Assembly: GCA_016840645.1 (NCBI GenBank)
Contig: JAEORY010000032.1
Span: 1 to 16,255 of the forward strand
Direction: 5' to 3'
Source: Candidatus Borrarchaeota archaeon
GTDB lineage: Archaea; Asgardarchaeota; Sifarchaeia; Borrarchaeales; Borrarchaeaceae
DNA: 16,255 nt
Under the pieces are notes generated by a model. It worked only from the letters and a program-made list of their open reading frames with translations. It did no database searches and was not told the origin of the DNA. Made by a program: the position numbers and the translations under genes. Positions within the stretch are counted from its first letter, which is position 1. The number at the start of each line of letters is the position of its first letter. Shown here in pieces: positions 1 through 7,504 of the stretch.

Positions 1-90
1 GTAGTATCTTACTGGAATTCGTCTATAGAGTGTTAAAATGATCTATAGTTTAATGCACGAACAGATTGTGGAGAAACCTACTAGAAAGAT

Positions 91-98
91 TTTATATA
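91..98 (+). promoter_or_regulatory. TATA box for Roadblock gene 1
   Basis: TTTATATA is preceded directly by a purine-rich BRE-like AGAAAGAT. This places a transcription start near 120-124 and leaves a leader of about 40 nt before the ATG at 162. A Shine-Dalgarno-like AAGTGA lies about 8 nt upstream of that ATG. The match to the archaeal BRE/TATA pattern is seen in the sequence; activity is inferred. Confidence 0.55.
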
Positions 99-161
99 GT
101 AATGTTTCGAATCTTAATCATAAGGTAATTATTTTATTAAATCTCAAGAAGTGAATTAAAG

Positions 162-647
162 ATGCTAAATGTTAAAGCATTTGATGAAATCCTTAGTAAG
201 ATTATAAAGAGCGAAAGTGGCATTAAGAAAGTCATTTTAGTAGACAGAACAGGTCTCACAATTGCACACGTAAGCAAATTTTCATATTATCCAGTTGATA
301 TCGACGGAATAGGGGCCATCGCCAGTGCAGTATTTTGTGCTAGTGAAGAACAAGGTAAAAACTTGGATATCGGCGAACTAAAGATTGTGACTTCTGAATT
401 TGACGATGGAAAGATATTTGCAGCAAGCTGTGGCAAAGGCGTCTTATGCGTGATTACCGAAGCCGATGTCAACATTGGAATGGTAAGACTTGTCATCAAG
501 AAAGGATCCGACAAACTGCAACAAATCTTAGATGAGTTCCTTGCCGAGAAACCAACAGCAGCACCTACGCCAACACCCGAAACAACGAAGGAACTTGCAG
601 AAAAAGAAGAACTTGAGGCTGCTCTCAAAGAATTAGAGAAATTCTAA
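162..647 (+). CDS. Roadblock/LC7 domain protein 1 with a charged C-terminal tail
   Basis: This is a small cytosolic protein of the Roadblock/LC7 (MglB-like) fold. Such proteins dimerise and act as scaffolds or GTPase-activating partners of small GTPases. Residues 1-125 fit the domain: an N-terminal helix, a strand around KKVILVDRTGLTIAH, the central helix IGAIASAVFCASEEQG, then the strands GELKIVTSEF and VLCVITEADVNIG. About 35 extra residues follow: a Pro/Thr/Ala linker (PTAAPTPTPE) and a Glu/Leu-rich helix likely to be a coiled coil or peptide tail. It is the first gene of a co-directional set with an MglA-like GTPase 100 bp downstream, its likeliest partner. The ATG fits the promoter and SD. 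The family call is strong; the exact partner is inferred. Confidence 0.85.
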   Translation: MLNVKAFDEILSKIIKSESGIKKVILVDRTGLTIAHVSKFSYYPVDIDGIGAIASAVFCASEEQGKNLDIGELKIVTSEFDDGKIFAASCGKGVLCVITEADVNIGMVRLVIKKGSDKLQQILDEFLAEKPTAAPTPTPETTKELAEKEELEAALKELEKF

Positions 648-746
648 ATCTTTTACCTTTTTATATTTGCTTTATTTCTAGTTCTCACTCTGTTTTTAAC
701 ACTTAAGTCTGATTTAGTTTACTCAAGAGGCGGACAGAGGATTATC

Positions 747-1334
747 ATGAAAAAGGATGCATCAGGGAGGATACATTTCAAGATTGTTTTCTATGGTGCA
801 TCACCTTCAGGAAAAACTACTGCTCTTAAATGGATATATCAAAACGCCGAAGGTTATAATAAAGGCAACTTTACCTCAGTGGACGATCCAAATGGCCTCA
901 CTCTATATTTCGACTATACAACATTAATGTCTGAATCCAATGTTATATTTGATGTATATACAGTTGCAGGCCAAAAACGTCATAAACATCAGCGAAATGT
1001 GGTTTTAAAAGGCACTGACGGAATTATTTTCGTAGTTGATAGTTCTCGAAAGATGATGTCTGATAATAAATTCAGCATTGAGGAATTACATGAATACATT
1101 GATACCAAACTTGATAGTAATCTTCCAATGGTAGTTATGCTAAATAAACGAGATGCTCCAGATTCTATAATTAAAAAGCTAATCTTAGCAGAGCTTGAAT
1201 TAGTGAAATACCCAGTTTACGAAACTATTGCAACAAAAGGAATAGGAATTAAAAATGCGTTCACGTCCCTTGCACGTGAAATTTTATCGAAAAATCTTCA
1301 AGAAATTGAAGATAAAAAAAGAATGGCGTCCTAA
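747..1334 (+). CDS. MglA-like small GTPase (Ras superfamily)
   Basis: This is a GTP-binding switch protein of 195 residues, a normal length for MglA or Arf-like GTPases. Visible motifs are G1 P-loop GASPSGKT (17-24), the MglA-type switch I strand TLYFDY (52-57), G3 as YTVAGQ (71-76), where MglA normally has TVPGQ, G4 NKRD (133-136), and G5-like ATKG (162-165). The hallmark MglA stretch between G3 and G4 is present (VVLKGTDGIIFVVDSS, 85-100). There is no lipidation box or membrane segment. A GAGGCGG/CAGAGG purine stretch precedes the ATG. Roadblock genes lie on both sides, which matches the MglA-MglB pairing known in bacteria and the GTPase-Roadblock abundance of Asgard archaea. The GTPase assignment is firm; the process it controls is unknown. 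Confidence 0.9.
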   Translation: MKKDASGRIHFKIVFYGASPSGKTTALKWIYQNAEGYNKGNFTSVDDPNGLTLYFDYTTLMSESNVIFDVYTVAGQKRHKHQRNVVLKGTDGIIFVVDSSRKMMSDNKFSIEELHEYIDTKLDSNLPMVVMLNKRDAPDSIIKKLILAELELVKYPVYETIATKGIGIKNAFTSLAREILSKNLQEIEDKKRMAS

Positions 1335-1457
1335 AAAGAGTTCTCCACTTTTCAGTAAACTGTAAAGGTAGGATTCAGTGAAGAGTTCTTCTCTCCGATA
1401 AAGTTAAATGTGAAGATCTAGATTACCTCAATGTGGAGTATTTAACATGCATTTCAT

Positions 1458-1467
1458 TTTATAAATA
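1458..1467 (+). promoter_or_regulatory. TATA box for Roadblock gene 2
   Basis: TTTATAAATA lies about 50 bp upstream of the ATG at 1513, predicting a start near 1488-1492 and a leader of about 20 nt. A good SD, GGAAGTGA, occupies 1501-1508. The rest of the 178-bp gap after the GTPase gene shows nothing recognisable. Confidence 0.55.
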
Positions 1468-1512
1468 AACCTTGTTTCAGAAATCAAAATGGGTTTTTAA
1501 GGAAGTGACTTC

Positions 1513-1881
1513 ATGGAGGAAAAAGAAGGAGCATTACTAAGAATTCTCAAGGAGCTTAGAACAACCGTTGCATCAATAGAAGCGGCAGCAATAGTTAGTG
1601 TGGAAGGATTACCTATAACTAGTGACCTTCCTGGCGACATTGACGAAACACGAATTGCTGCTATGACTGCTGCAATGCTTTCGCTAGGCGAAAGAGCAGC
1701 GATTGAGCTTGGTAAAGGTGAATTAGAAAGAATTTTTGTAGAAGGAAAAGATGGACATGTAATTGCGAGCGGTGCTGGAGAAAATGCGGTGTTAACTGTA
1801 AGCACAATACAAGGGGCGAAATTAGGGCTAATATTTTTAGAAATGAAACGTGCAGTAGAGAAAATATCTGAAATTCTGTAA
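1513..1881 (+). CDS. Roadblock/LC7 domain protein 2 (MglB-like)
   Basis: At 122 residues this is a minimal, canonical Roadblock/LC7 protein without tails. It shows the N-terminal amphipathic helix (GALLRILKELRTTV), the first strand with the usual VSVEGLPITS (28-37), the long dimerisation helix RIAAMTAAMLSLGERAAIEL, the strands GELERIFVEGKDGHVIAS and AVLTVSTIQGAKLGLIFLEMK, and a closing helix. The pattern I-x-S-x-E-G-L-P is typical of MglB and archaeal Roadblock proteins that bind small GTPases. It is probably cytosolic and dimeric. It follows the MglA-like gene on the same strand but has its own promoter and SD. It could act as the GAP or scaffold of that GTPase, or heterodimerise with Roadblock 1 or 3; that is inference. 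Confidence 0.9.
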   Translation: MEEKEGALLRILKELRTTVASIEAAAIVSVEGLPITSDLPGDIDETRIAAMTAAMLSLGERAAIELGKGELERIFVEGKDGHVIASGAGENAVLTVSTIQGAKLGLIFLEMKRAVEKISEIL

Positions 1882-1909
1882 GTTGTCCATAATATTACCC
1901 AAATGGAAC

Positions 1910-1938
1910 TTTTTCTTTTTAAAACCTAAAAAAGGTTT
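1910..1938 (+). terminator. T-tract and small hairpin after Roadblock gene 2
   Basis: An almost uninterrupted T-run (1910-1920, one C) lies 30 bp after the stop codon. It is followed by the hairpin AAACC-(7 nt)-GGTTT at 1922-1938. Archaeal RNA polymerase terminates at oligo-T tracts, so this probably ends the Roadblock 2 transcript before the glyS promoter. Confidence 0.45.
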
Positions 1939-1966
1939 AAATGAGAACGTGCTGTCAATAAAATGG

Positions 1967-1974
1967 TTTATAAA
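1967..1974 (+). promoter_or_regulatory. TATA box for glyS
   Basis: TTTATAAA, followed by a further TTATATAG, predicts a start near 1996-2000, about 60 nt before the proposed TTG start codon. The sequence match is clear; use is inferred. Confidence 0.5.
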
Positions 1975-2057
1975 TTATATAGCTAAATGAACATTTATTG
2001 TTTTCATATCAATATTCATAGAGCTCGTTTCTTGAAAAAGAGCGTGAGGTGTTAGAA

Positions 2058-3605
2058 TTGAGCGAAAAATCTAGACTTGATGCAGTAATGGAAGTTTCTT
2101 TAAGAAGAGGACTTATTTTCCCTACAGCTGAAATCTATGGCGGCTTTGCGGGCGTTTATGATTTCGGTCCAACAGGAAGCTTCCTACGAGAAAACTTAAT
2201 CAATTTTTGGTTACGATACTTTGTCAAAACAGAGATTAATCCTCCAGTTTACTTAGTGAGTGGAGGAACCGTTTTACCTTTTGAAGTTTTAAAGGCATCT
2301 GGCCATGTTGACCATTTTGTAGATCCAATAGTAGAGTGTCCTGAATGCAAAACAGAATTCCGTGCTGACCATGTTATCGAAGATGCTACAGGACAATTTG
2401 TTGAAGGACTGGATGAGCAGGAATTAACTCGAATTATACGTGAGAATAATATAAAATGCCCAAATTGCGATTCTGAATTAGCTGATGTGACGATTTTTAA
2501 TCTAATGTTAGCCACAAAGGTTGGTGGAGGAAAAGGCAAAGTAGCGTATCTCCGCCCTGAAACAGCACAGATAATGTTCTTAGACTTCAAGAGAACGGCT
2601 ACCAGTATGAGGGCAAAACTTCCATTTGGTATTGCCCAAGTTGGGAGTTCTTATAGAAATGAGATTTCGCCGAGAAAAGGTCTTATAAGGCTCAGAGAAT
2701 TTGAACAAATGGAAATCGAAATGTTTGTAGACCCAGCAACTCTAAATGACCAACCTAATTTTGCCGAAATTCAAGACGTTAAGTTAAGACTTTTGACGAG
2801 AGAGGGTCAAGATAAGGAACCACAAGAAATCCTAGAAATAACTGCAGACGAAGCTATAAAGCAAAATATTTTGCCGAACCAGTATTTTGCATATTATCTG
2901 GCAAAAGAAACCGTTTTTTATACTCGTTGCGGAATTCCATGGGAGAAATTCAGATTTCGTCACATGAAACCTGAGGAGACGCCGCATTATTCTGGCGGGA
3001 ACTGGGATTTAGAAATAGAGTTGCCAAGGGGCGAGAAGTCACAAATAGTTGAGATTGTTGGCAACGCGTATCGTCAGGCTTATGATCTTGGTAACCACGC
3101 AAAGCATAGTGGTGAAGATCTCAGTATCGATCAGGACGGCGAGAGACTAATTGCACATGTAGTCGAACCTTCATTCGGAGTTGATAGAAGTTTACACTGC
3201 ATCTTAGAACATTGTTTTAGAGAAAAGGGCGTTGATAGAGACTGGATATGGTTTCAATTTTCTAACATGATAGCTCCAATTTCGGTTCAAGTCTATCCTT
3301 TAATGCGAAAAGATGGGATGCCTGAAAAGGCAAGGGAAATTTATATTCAATTGAAAAAAGATGCTGGATTTAATGCTATATATGATCAGGCTGGATCTAT
3401 TGGACGGAGATATGCACGTGCTGACGAAATCGGATGTCCTTATTGTGTAACAATTGATTATACAACACTAGATGATGACACCGTTACAATACGTGACCGC
3501 GATTCGATGAAACAAATCCGAGTACCTGTAAGTAAACTTGTCGACATACTTAGACAATTGCTTGAGGAAAACATCAAATTTGAAGAGACAGGTCAGCCTG
3601 TCTAG
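2058..3605 (+). CDS. glyS: Glycyl-tRNA synthetase, archaeal/eukaryotic alpha2 type
   Basis: Charges tRNA-Gly with glycine in the cytosol. The protein has about 515 residues. Class II motifs are present: the N-terminal LRRGLIFPTAEIYGG with the family's YDFGP, motif 2 (SSYRNEISPRKGLIRLREF, about 197-215) and motif 3 (EPSFGVDRSLHCIL, about 370-383). RPETAQ (166-171) is the glycine/ATP pocket signature. Two CPxC pairs (about 94-97 and 134-137) form a probable zinc knuckle in the insertion typical of alpha2 enzymes. The anticodon-binding domain starts near 405 (PISVQVYPL) and includes DQAGSIGRRYARADEIG. An in-frame GTG at 2049 lies inside the GTGAGGTG Shine-Dalgarno, so the TTG at 2058, 6 nt downstream of that site, is the better start. 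Identity is very secure. Confidence 0.97.
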   Translation: MSEKSRLDAVMEVSLRRGLIFPTAEIYGGFAGVYDFGPTGSFLRENLINFWLRYFVKTEINPPVYLVSGGTVLPFEVLKASGHVDHFVDPIVECPECKTEFRADHVIEDATGQFVEGLDEQELTRIIRENNIKCPNCDSELADVTIFNLMLATKVGGGKGKVAYLRPETAQIMFLDFKRTATSMRAKLPFGIAQVGSSYRNEISPRKGLIRLREFEQMEIEMFVDPATLNDQPNFAEIQDVKLRLLTREGQDKEPQEILEITADEAIKQNILPNQYFAYYLAKETVFYTRCGIPWEKFRFRHMKPEETPHYSGGNWDLEIELPRGEKSQIVEIVGNAYRQAYDLGNHAKHSGEDLSIDQDGERLIAHVVEPSFGVDRSLHCILEHCFREKGVDRDWIWFQFSNMIAPISVQVYPLMRKDGMPEKAREIYIQLKKDAGFNAIYDQAGSIGRRYARADEIGCPYCVTIDYTTLDDDTVTIRDRDSMKQIRVPVSKLVDILRQLLEENIKFEETGQPV

Positions 3606-3624
3606 TTTTTTAATTAACCTTATT

Positions 3625-3654
3625 CCACCTTTGTGGTGGTATTTATATTTTTTT
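3625..3654 (+). terminator. Hairpin plus T-rich tail after glyS
   Basis: A perfect five-pair stem CCACC-TTTGT-GGTGG (3625-3639) begins 20 bp after the glyS stop. It is followed by a T-rich stretch ending in seven T at 3648-3654. It looks like an intrinsic terminator; in archaea the T-tract is the more important part. Confidence 0.5.
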
Positions 3655-3731
3655 GATAGTTCACTAGACTAGTGTACATGCCGATCGTTAACTCCCCGTT
3701 CTTCGATTAAAGGGCTTTTCAGCGATAAAAT

Positions 3732-3776
3732 ATTTAAGTATCGGAATGGATTAATTTAAGTATAGGATGTATGGAT
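3732..3776 (+). promoter_or_regulatory. Promoter region of Roadblock gene 3 with a tandem imperfect repeat
   Basis: ATTTAAGTAT occurs twice, at 3732-3741 and 3754-3763, 22 bp apart. Each copy is followed by a related GGA...ATGGAT tail. Both copies resemble TATA boxes. The downstream one predicts a start near 3785, about 17 nt before the ATG at 3802. The upstream one could be an operator or an alternative promoter. The duplication is seen directly; its role is inferred. Confidence 0.4.
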
Positions 3777-3801
3777 CGCCCCGCTCTAGGAAGCTCGCTC
3801 T

Positions 3802-4221
3802 ATGGCAAAGAAAAAGAATAAAGAATCAAAAGCAAGCCAAGAACAAAAAATTAAGGCACTCCTTGATGAACTGATCGATGGTGAAGAGATCACGGATGGT
3901 GCCGTTGTCAGTACTGTTGGCTTACCTATAGTCAATAGCTTATCTGAAGATATGCCTGAAATTACTATAAGTGCTATGGCCTCCTCAGTGTTAGCAATAG
4001 CAACAGAGGGACATGGGACTCCTGATCTTGGCGAAATGAAGGCAGCAATTTTAGACTTCAATAATGGTAGTATCATCTTAAAAAAGATCTATGGACCTAA
4101 TTATCTTGGTATTCTTATTCTCTATACAACTTTGCAGACGTCTACTCAAATTAGTTCTTTATTAGATAGAATTGAAATATCTGCTGCTAAATTAGCAACA
4201 ATCATGTTAAATTCCAAATAA
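3802..4221 (+). CDS. Roadblock/LC7 domain protein 3 with a lysine-rich N-terminus
   Basis: This 139-residue Roadblock/LC7 protein begins with a very basic, Gln/Ser/Lys-rich segment (MAKKKNKESKASQEQK) of about 17 residues. The fold follows: helix IKALLDELIDG, the strand with VSTVGLPIVNS (36-46), the long helix ITISAMASSVLAIATEG, then GEMKAAILDFNNGSIILKKI and YLGILILYTTLQTSTQIS, and a C-terminal helix. The basic N-terminus could bind acidic lipid or a partner; that is inference. SD support is weak (AGGAAG about 11 nt upstream). It is the third Roadblock gene within 4.1 kb and is separated from the GTPase by Roadblock 2 and glyS. Its sequence differs from the other two, so it may form its own homodimer or a heterodimer. 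Confidence 0.83.
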   Translation: MAKKKNKESKASQEQKIKALLDELIDGEEITDGAVVSTVGLPIVNSLSEDMPEITISAMASSVLAIATEGHGTPDLGEMKAAILDFNNGSIILKKIYGPNYLGILILYTTLQTSTQISSLLDRIEISAAKLATIMLNSK

Positions 4222-4341
4222 CATACAATGAACGGTTTGCCATTAAACCAATACTAAAAACTAGATCAACTATTCTTCTTCTTTTTCAAAATATTTATTT
4301 TCATAATGAATGATGGAGCAATTAGCTGTTTTTTAACTTAT

Positions 4342-4384
4342 GCGGCGGGAAGTCCCCTTCTGAAAGGTGGGGGATGAAAGCCGC
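4342..4384 (+). repeat. Left-end palindrome of the tnpB element
   Basis: Outer arms GCGGC (4342-4346) and GCCGC (4380-4384) enclose an inner hairpin: CCCCTT, loop CTGA, then AAGG with a bulged T before GG. Subterminal hairpins of this kind are the TnpA recognition structures of IS200/IS605 elements. Confidence 0.55.
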
Positions 4385-4388
4385 TAGC

Positions 4389-4396
4389 TTTATATA
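4389..4396 (+). promoter_or_regulatory. TATA box for tnpB
   Basis: TTTATATA lies directly after the left-end palindrome and predicts a start near 4420, about 20 nt before the ATG at 4442. The promoter appears to be carried by the element itself. Confidence 0.55.
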
Positions 4397-4441
4397 GTTT
4401 TTTGGGGTAGAAGTACTGATACAAGAGTCTGCGTGAAGCCC

Positions 4442-5005
4442 ATGAAACTGACACAGAAAATTAGGATCTTTCCGACGCTAGCACAGGAGGAGGTGCTCTG
4501 GAAACTCTCGGAGAAATGCAGACTCATCTATAACTTTGCCCTTGTCGAACGAAGGGACGCCTATAGACACGGCATTAAGGGTGTGAATTATCGCACACAG
4601 CAAAACGACCTGCCACTCATCAAAAAACACTACCCTGAATATAGATGGGTGTATTCGAAGGTCTTACAGTATGTGTTGAGGACGTTAGCCGCCAATTATG
4701 AGTCGTTTTTTGCCCTTCGAAAAAATGGACACGCCAACGCCCGCCCTCCACGATTCAAAGGCACGCAGTACTTCACCACCATGGTCTATAACCAGTCGGG
4801 GTTCAAACTAGAACACGGAAAAATCTCCTTTTCCCATAATTATAATGATATACCTCTGGAGTTTGCGCTGCCTGAAAGATTTTCTTTTGACGACATGCAG
4901 GTAAAACAGGTCGCCATCTCCACACAAAGAAAACGGTATTTTGTGACCATCACCTACGAGGTGGAAGAGCCCCCTATGTGGATAACGGGCGGTATCAGGC
5001 CATAG
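4442..5005 (+). pseudogene. tnpB: TnpB, N-terminal part (frameshifted)
   Basis: This is the N-terminal half of a TnpB RNA-guided nuclease. It begins with the family start MKLTQKIRIFPT, continues through CRLIYNFALVERRDAY and the region ending RPPRFKGTQYFTT, and then the strand block RKRYFVTITYEVEEPP. This is the WED/REC portion that holds omega-RNA and the target. It runs out of frame after a five-C run (4970-4974) and stops at 5003-5005, before the RuvC domain. A GTG at 4433 is also in frame; the ATG at 4442 is preferred because TnpB proteins start at this motif and the leader fits the promoter. One extra C in the run would restore a continuous protein of about 430 residues with the downstream part. 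Confidence 0.85.
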
Positions 5006-5721
5006 ACTTGGGGGTTACCCACATCGTTACTGCAGTAAACTCCCAGGGAAAGTTCTTAATGGTGAACAACCAGCGACCAGACAAATACTGGAATCCCAAA
5101 ATCGCCAGGATACAAGCACGGCGGGACAGGTGCAAGAAATACAGTGGACGGTGGAAACAATTCAACCGTATCAAACACAAGTACCAGCGGAAACGTGATG
5201 CTCAACTCAAGGATTTCCAGCACAAACTCAGCAGGAAGTTAGTGGAGAACACCAAGGCAAATACCCTTATTGTGGGCGAGCTTGAGGTCAAAGCGATGGC
5301 ACAGTCAACGAAGGTGCCGAACTTTATGAAGTCGGGGTTAAACCGCGCCACACAGAACACGGGTACGCTGGGGCGGTTCGTCCAATTTCTAACCTACAAA
5401 TCGAAACGAGTAGGTAAAAGATTAATAGAATTTGACGAGCGCAATACCTCCCGAGAGTGTTATGCGTGTGGTAAACTCCATTACATGCCGATATGGCAAC
5501 GAGTTATGAATTGTGAGTGTGGTAACGTGATCGCCAGAGATAAAAATAGTTGTGTGGTGCTCATGAAACGTTACCTATCACAGAATGCCAAGTGGACGGG
5601 CTATCAAGTGTTTCTTGATAATCTGCGACACACAGCCAAAGGTAAAACGAAAGTACCCAGTCCCAGTTATGGATATGGTTCGGAGGACTCGCAGGAAGCC
5701 CCATCCGTCAGGGTGGGGTAG
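4978..5721 (+). pseudogene. tnpB: TnpB, RuvC and zinc-ribbon part (frameshifted)
   Basis: This is the nuclease half of the same gene in the -1 frame. RuvC-I is AIDLGVTH (catalytic Asp), RuvC-II is LIVGELEVKAM (Glu), and RuvC-III is ARDKNSCVVLM (Asp). A zinc ribbon is visible as CYACG and NCECG; the second pair is CxC rather than the usual CxxC. All three acidic residues are kept, so decay is limited to the frame change, a sign that it is recent or not a true inactivation. The listed GTG start is only where the frame opens; without a frameshift there is no good SD for separate translation. The last codons (QEAPSVRVG) also encode the right-end hairpin, and the TAG stop is part of the terminal signature. 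Confidence 0.85.
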
Positions 5722-5726
5722 TTCAC
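5694..5726 (+). repeat. Right end A: omega-RNA 3' hairpin and terminal signature
   Basis: GGAAG is followed by the eight-pair stem CCCCATCC-GTCA-GGGTGGGG (5699-5718, one G:T pair) and then TAGTTCAC (5719-5726). The same GGAAGCC-hairpin-GGTAGTTCAC layout recurs at 7533-7565 and, on the minus strand, at 15325-15358; a close variant lies at 10367-10399. In TnpB systems the omega-RNA scaffold ends at this border and the guide is read from the flank, here starting TGATTGTGATTT at 5727. Confidence 0.7.
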
Positions 5727-5762
5727 TGATTGTGATTTTTCCTGATAGTTATAATAAAGAGC

Positions 5763-7451
5763 CTACATATATCCTAAGCCTTTTAATCGTTCCATGATTT
5801 CTAATTCTTCCTCTTTAGTAAGTATTTCTCGTTCATCTTCTTCTATTTCTTCATTCTTTCTTGTTTCTTCTTCGATTTTTTCTAATCTGTTGTAAAGAAC
5901 TGAATTAGTATCAAATATGTTTCTAAGAACGTTTCCATCCATCATTTGAGGAATTGGTATATCCAATATGTGCAAAATTGTTGGTGCGATATCCATAACA
6001 TTTGCCTCTACTTGGACAGGGTGTATATCTTTTCCAAATGACATGAAAACTCCGTTAATATCATGTGCAGCCTTCCAAATATGTCCATTTGGTCCATTCG
6101 TTGATTTTTGCGCCAGATCTTTTTTATTGCTAAATATATCATTTCCGAAACCACCAAACATGGCAAATCCATCATTTAATTGAATTAATAGATCTGGTGC
6201 ATCCTTTAAATATGGGCCAGCATAGATGTCTTCACGTTTGTAGATTTTTGATACTATTTTTCTGCCCGTTTCTGGTTCAGTGAGTTTAGAGAGTTTAAAT
6301 GCAATCGAATCTCGCAAATCATTATATTCTTCTGGATTAACTATTCCATTCTGTTCTCTGCCCTTTAAATTAATTCTTAAACCTTGACCAGTAAAAGAGT
6401 AAGAAAAAGCTTTAGTTTTCTGCCAATCACAATATTTACGAATATTACTTAAATTTAGTGCAAAAAATGAAATGAGACGTTTTGGAATCACCTTATGAAT
6501 TATCTTGTACCATTTCGAGTGAGCATGTCTCATTAGTACAGCATTACTACTTTCGGTAGTAAAACCATGCTTAATTAACCATGCTGAGAAGGAGCCTTGG
6601 CTTTTAAGATGAAGCAATCCTATGCTTTTTAGCCAGTTGTTAATATAGAAGTCTCGTTTTACTTGTTGAAACCCGTGATCCGATACAATAAAATTAATTG
6701 TGTTCTCATCAAGTTTTTGAAGAATTTCACTAATAATCGAATCTATCAACTCATAATATTTGAGAATGACATTATATCTTATTGCTCCTTTTGATGTGTT
6801 CATCTGAAGATGAGTGTCCCAAAGAAAGTGTTGTAGACGGTCTGAACCGACAAATATAACCATAAAAAAGTCCCAATCTTTTTCGTTCATTAAATATAAA
6901 ACTGCGCGTTTTCTTGCTTCTGTTAGCTGGTAAATGTCATTTACAAAGACTGATTTATGATTTAAATAAAATTCTTCTACATCCACATCTATACGATAAT
7001 CAGGCACGTTGTCAAGTAATTCCTGCTTTAAAGAATTTGGATAGGTAAAATTACTTTCCATTCCAGGTGATCCCAATCCTGAGATCATTAATCCATTAAC
7101 CTTTTCAGGTGGATAGGTAAACGGAAAATTCACTATGACTGTCTTTTTACCATTTTCATTCAATATATGCCATATTGCTTTACTCTTCCGCTTTTTTAAG
7201 TAACTTAATTTGAGATCATAACCATCAGAAGTTTCTGCAAAGAAATCAAAAATCCCATGTCTTCCAGGATTCGTTCCTGTGACAATTGAGGTCCACGCCG
7301 CCGGACTAAGCGGTGGAATTGTGCTCTTAAGAAATCCGCTTGCGCCTTGTTTAACTAGTTTAGAAAAGGTAGGAAGCTTATGTAAATTAGGTTTAATTAT
7401 TTCAAAAGTTCCACCATCAATTCCTATTACAAAAACCTTCTTTTCAGTCAT
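5763..7451 (-). CDS. Alkaline-phosphatase-superfamily hydrolase (type I phosphodiesterase/nucleotide pyrophosphatase family)
   Basis: A predicted two-metal phosphohydrolase of about 562 residues. It shows the N-terminal metal Asp in GIDGGTF (residue 12), the nucleophile Thr in SPAAWTSIVTGTNPGRHG (about Thr54), GSDRLQH (Asp204, His208), SDHGF (Asp258, His259) and a late GHIWKAAHD histidine. The substrate is unknown; relatives hydrolyse phosphodiesters, pyrophosphates or phosphonates. No signal peptide or membrane helix is seen, so it is probably cytosolic. The C-terminus is a Glu-rich helix ending in ERLKGLGYM, a common ending in this family. A GTG at 7460 lies inside the CGGTGAAAC SD, so the ATG at 7451 is chosen. 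It lies downstream of rqcH and may once have been closely coupled to it; an IS right-end relic now fills the gap. Confidence 0.85.
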   Translation of the reverse strand: MTEKKVFVIGIDGGTFEIIKPNLHKLPTFSKLVKQGASGFLKSTIPPLSPAAWTSIVTGTNPGRHGIFDFFAETSDGYDLKLSYLKKRKSKAIWHILNENGKKTVIVNFPFTYPPEKVNGLMISGLGSPGMESNFTYPNSLKQELLDNVPDYRIDVDVEEFYLNHKSVFVNDIYQLTEARKRAVLYLMNEKDWDFFMVIFVGSDRLQHFLWDTHLQMNTSKGAIRYNVILKYYELIDSIISEILQKLDENTINFIVSDHGFQQVKRDFYINNWLKSIGLLHLKSQGSFSAWLIKHGFTTESSNAVLMRHAHSKWYKIIHKVIPKRLISFFALNLSNIRKYCDWQKTKAFSYSFTGQGLRINLKGREQNGIVNPEEYNDLRDSIAFKLSKLTEPETGRKIVSKIYKREDIYAGPYLKDAPDLLIQLNDGFAMFGGFGNDIFSNKKDLAQKSTNGPNGHIWKAAHDINGVFMSFGKDIHPVQVEANVMDIAPTILHILDIPIPQMMDGNVLRNIFDTNSVLYNRLEKIEEETRKNEEIEEDEREILTKEEELEIMERLKGLGYM

Positions 7452-7504
7452 ATGTTTCACCGATTATCATCATCAGGGCAGGGACTGTCCATCGAGTCTG
7501 TTTG

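Larger units (their letters stand above)
4342..5726 (+). mobile_element. IS200/IS605-type element carrying tnpB only (IS1341-like)
   Basis: The element runs from a left-end imperfect palindrome (4342-4384) through a promoter and a frameshifted tnpB to a right-end hairpin and the tail GGTAGTTCAC (5717-5726). No Y1 transposase gene (tnpA) is present, so it would depend on one elsewhere. Its G+C content is visibly higher than that of its neighbours, suggesting recent import. The exact left boundary is uncertain by several bases because IS200/IS605 insertions leave no target duplication. Confidence 0.75.

Noticed and set aside
2049..2057. GTG at 2049 as the glyS start
   Set aside because: This GTG is the 3' part of the GTGAGGTG ribosome binding site that serves the TTG at 2058.
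3657..3664. A fifth TAGTTCAC, with a hairpin (3625-3639) a little upstream
   Set aside because: The hairpin is separated from the octamer by 17 T-rich bases, and GGAAGCC is absent, so it does not have the right-end layout. The hairpin and T-tract fit a glyS terminator better.
4970..4974. Programmed -1 frameshifting as the normal way to make TnpB
   Set aside because: There is a homopolymer but no clear canonical slippery heptamer or downstream pseudoknot, and TnpB genes are not known to need this. Kept only as an alternative to mutation or sequencing error.
5585..5797. Short open frames overlapping the tnpB end, and similar shadows inside rqcH, leuC and glyS
   Set aside because: They lie in other frames of well-supported genes, lack SD sites and show no domain pattern.
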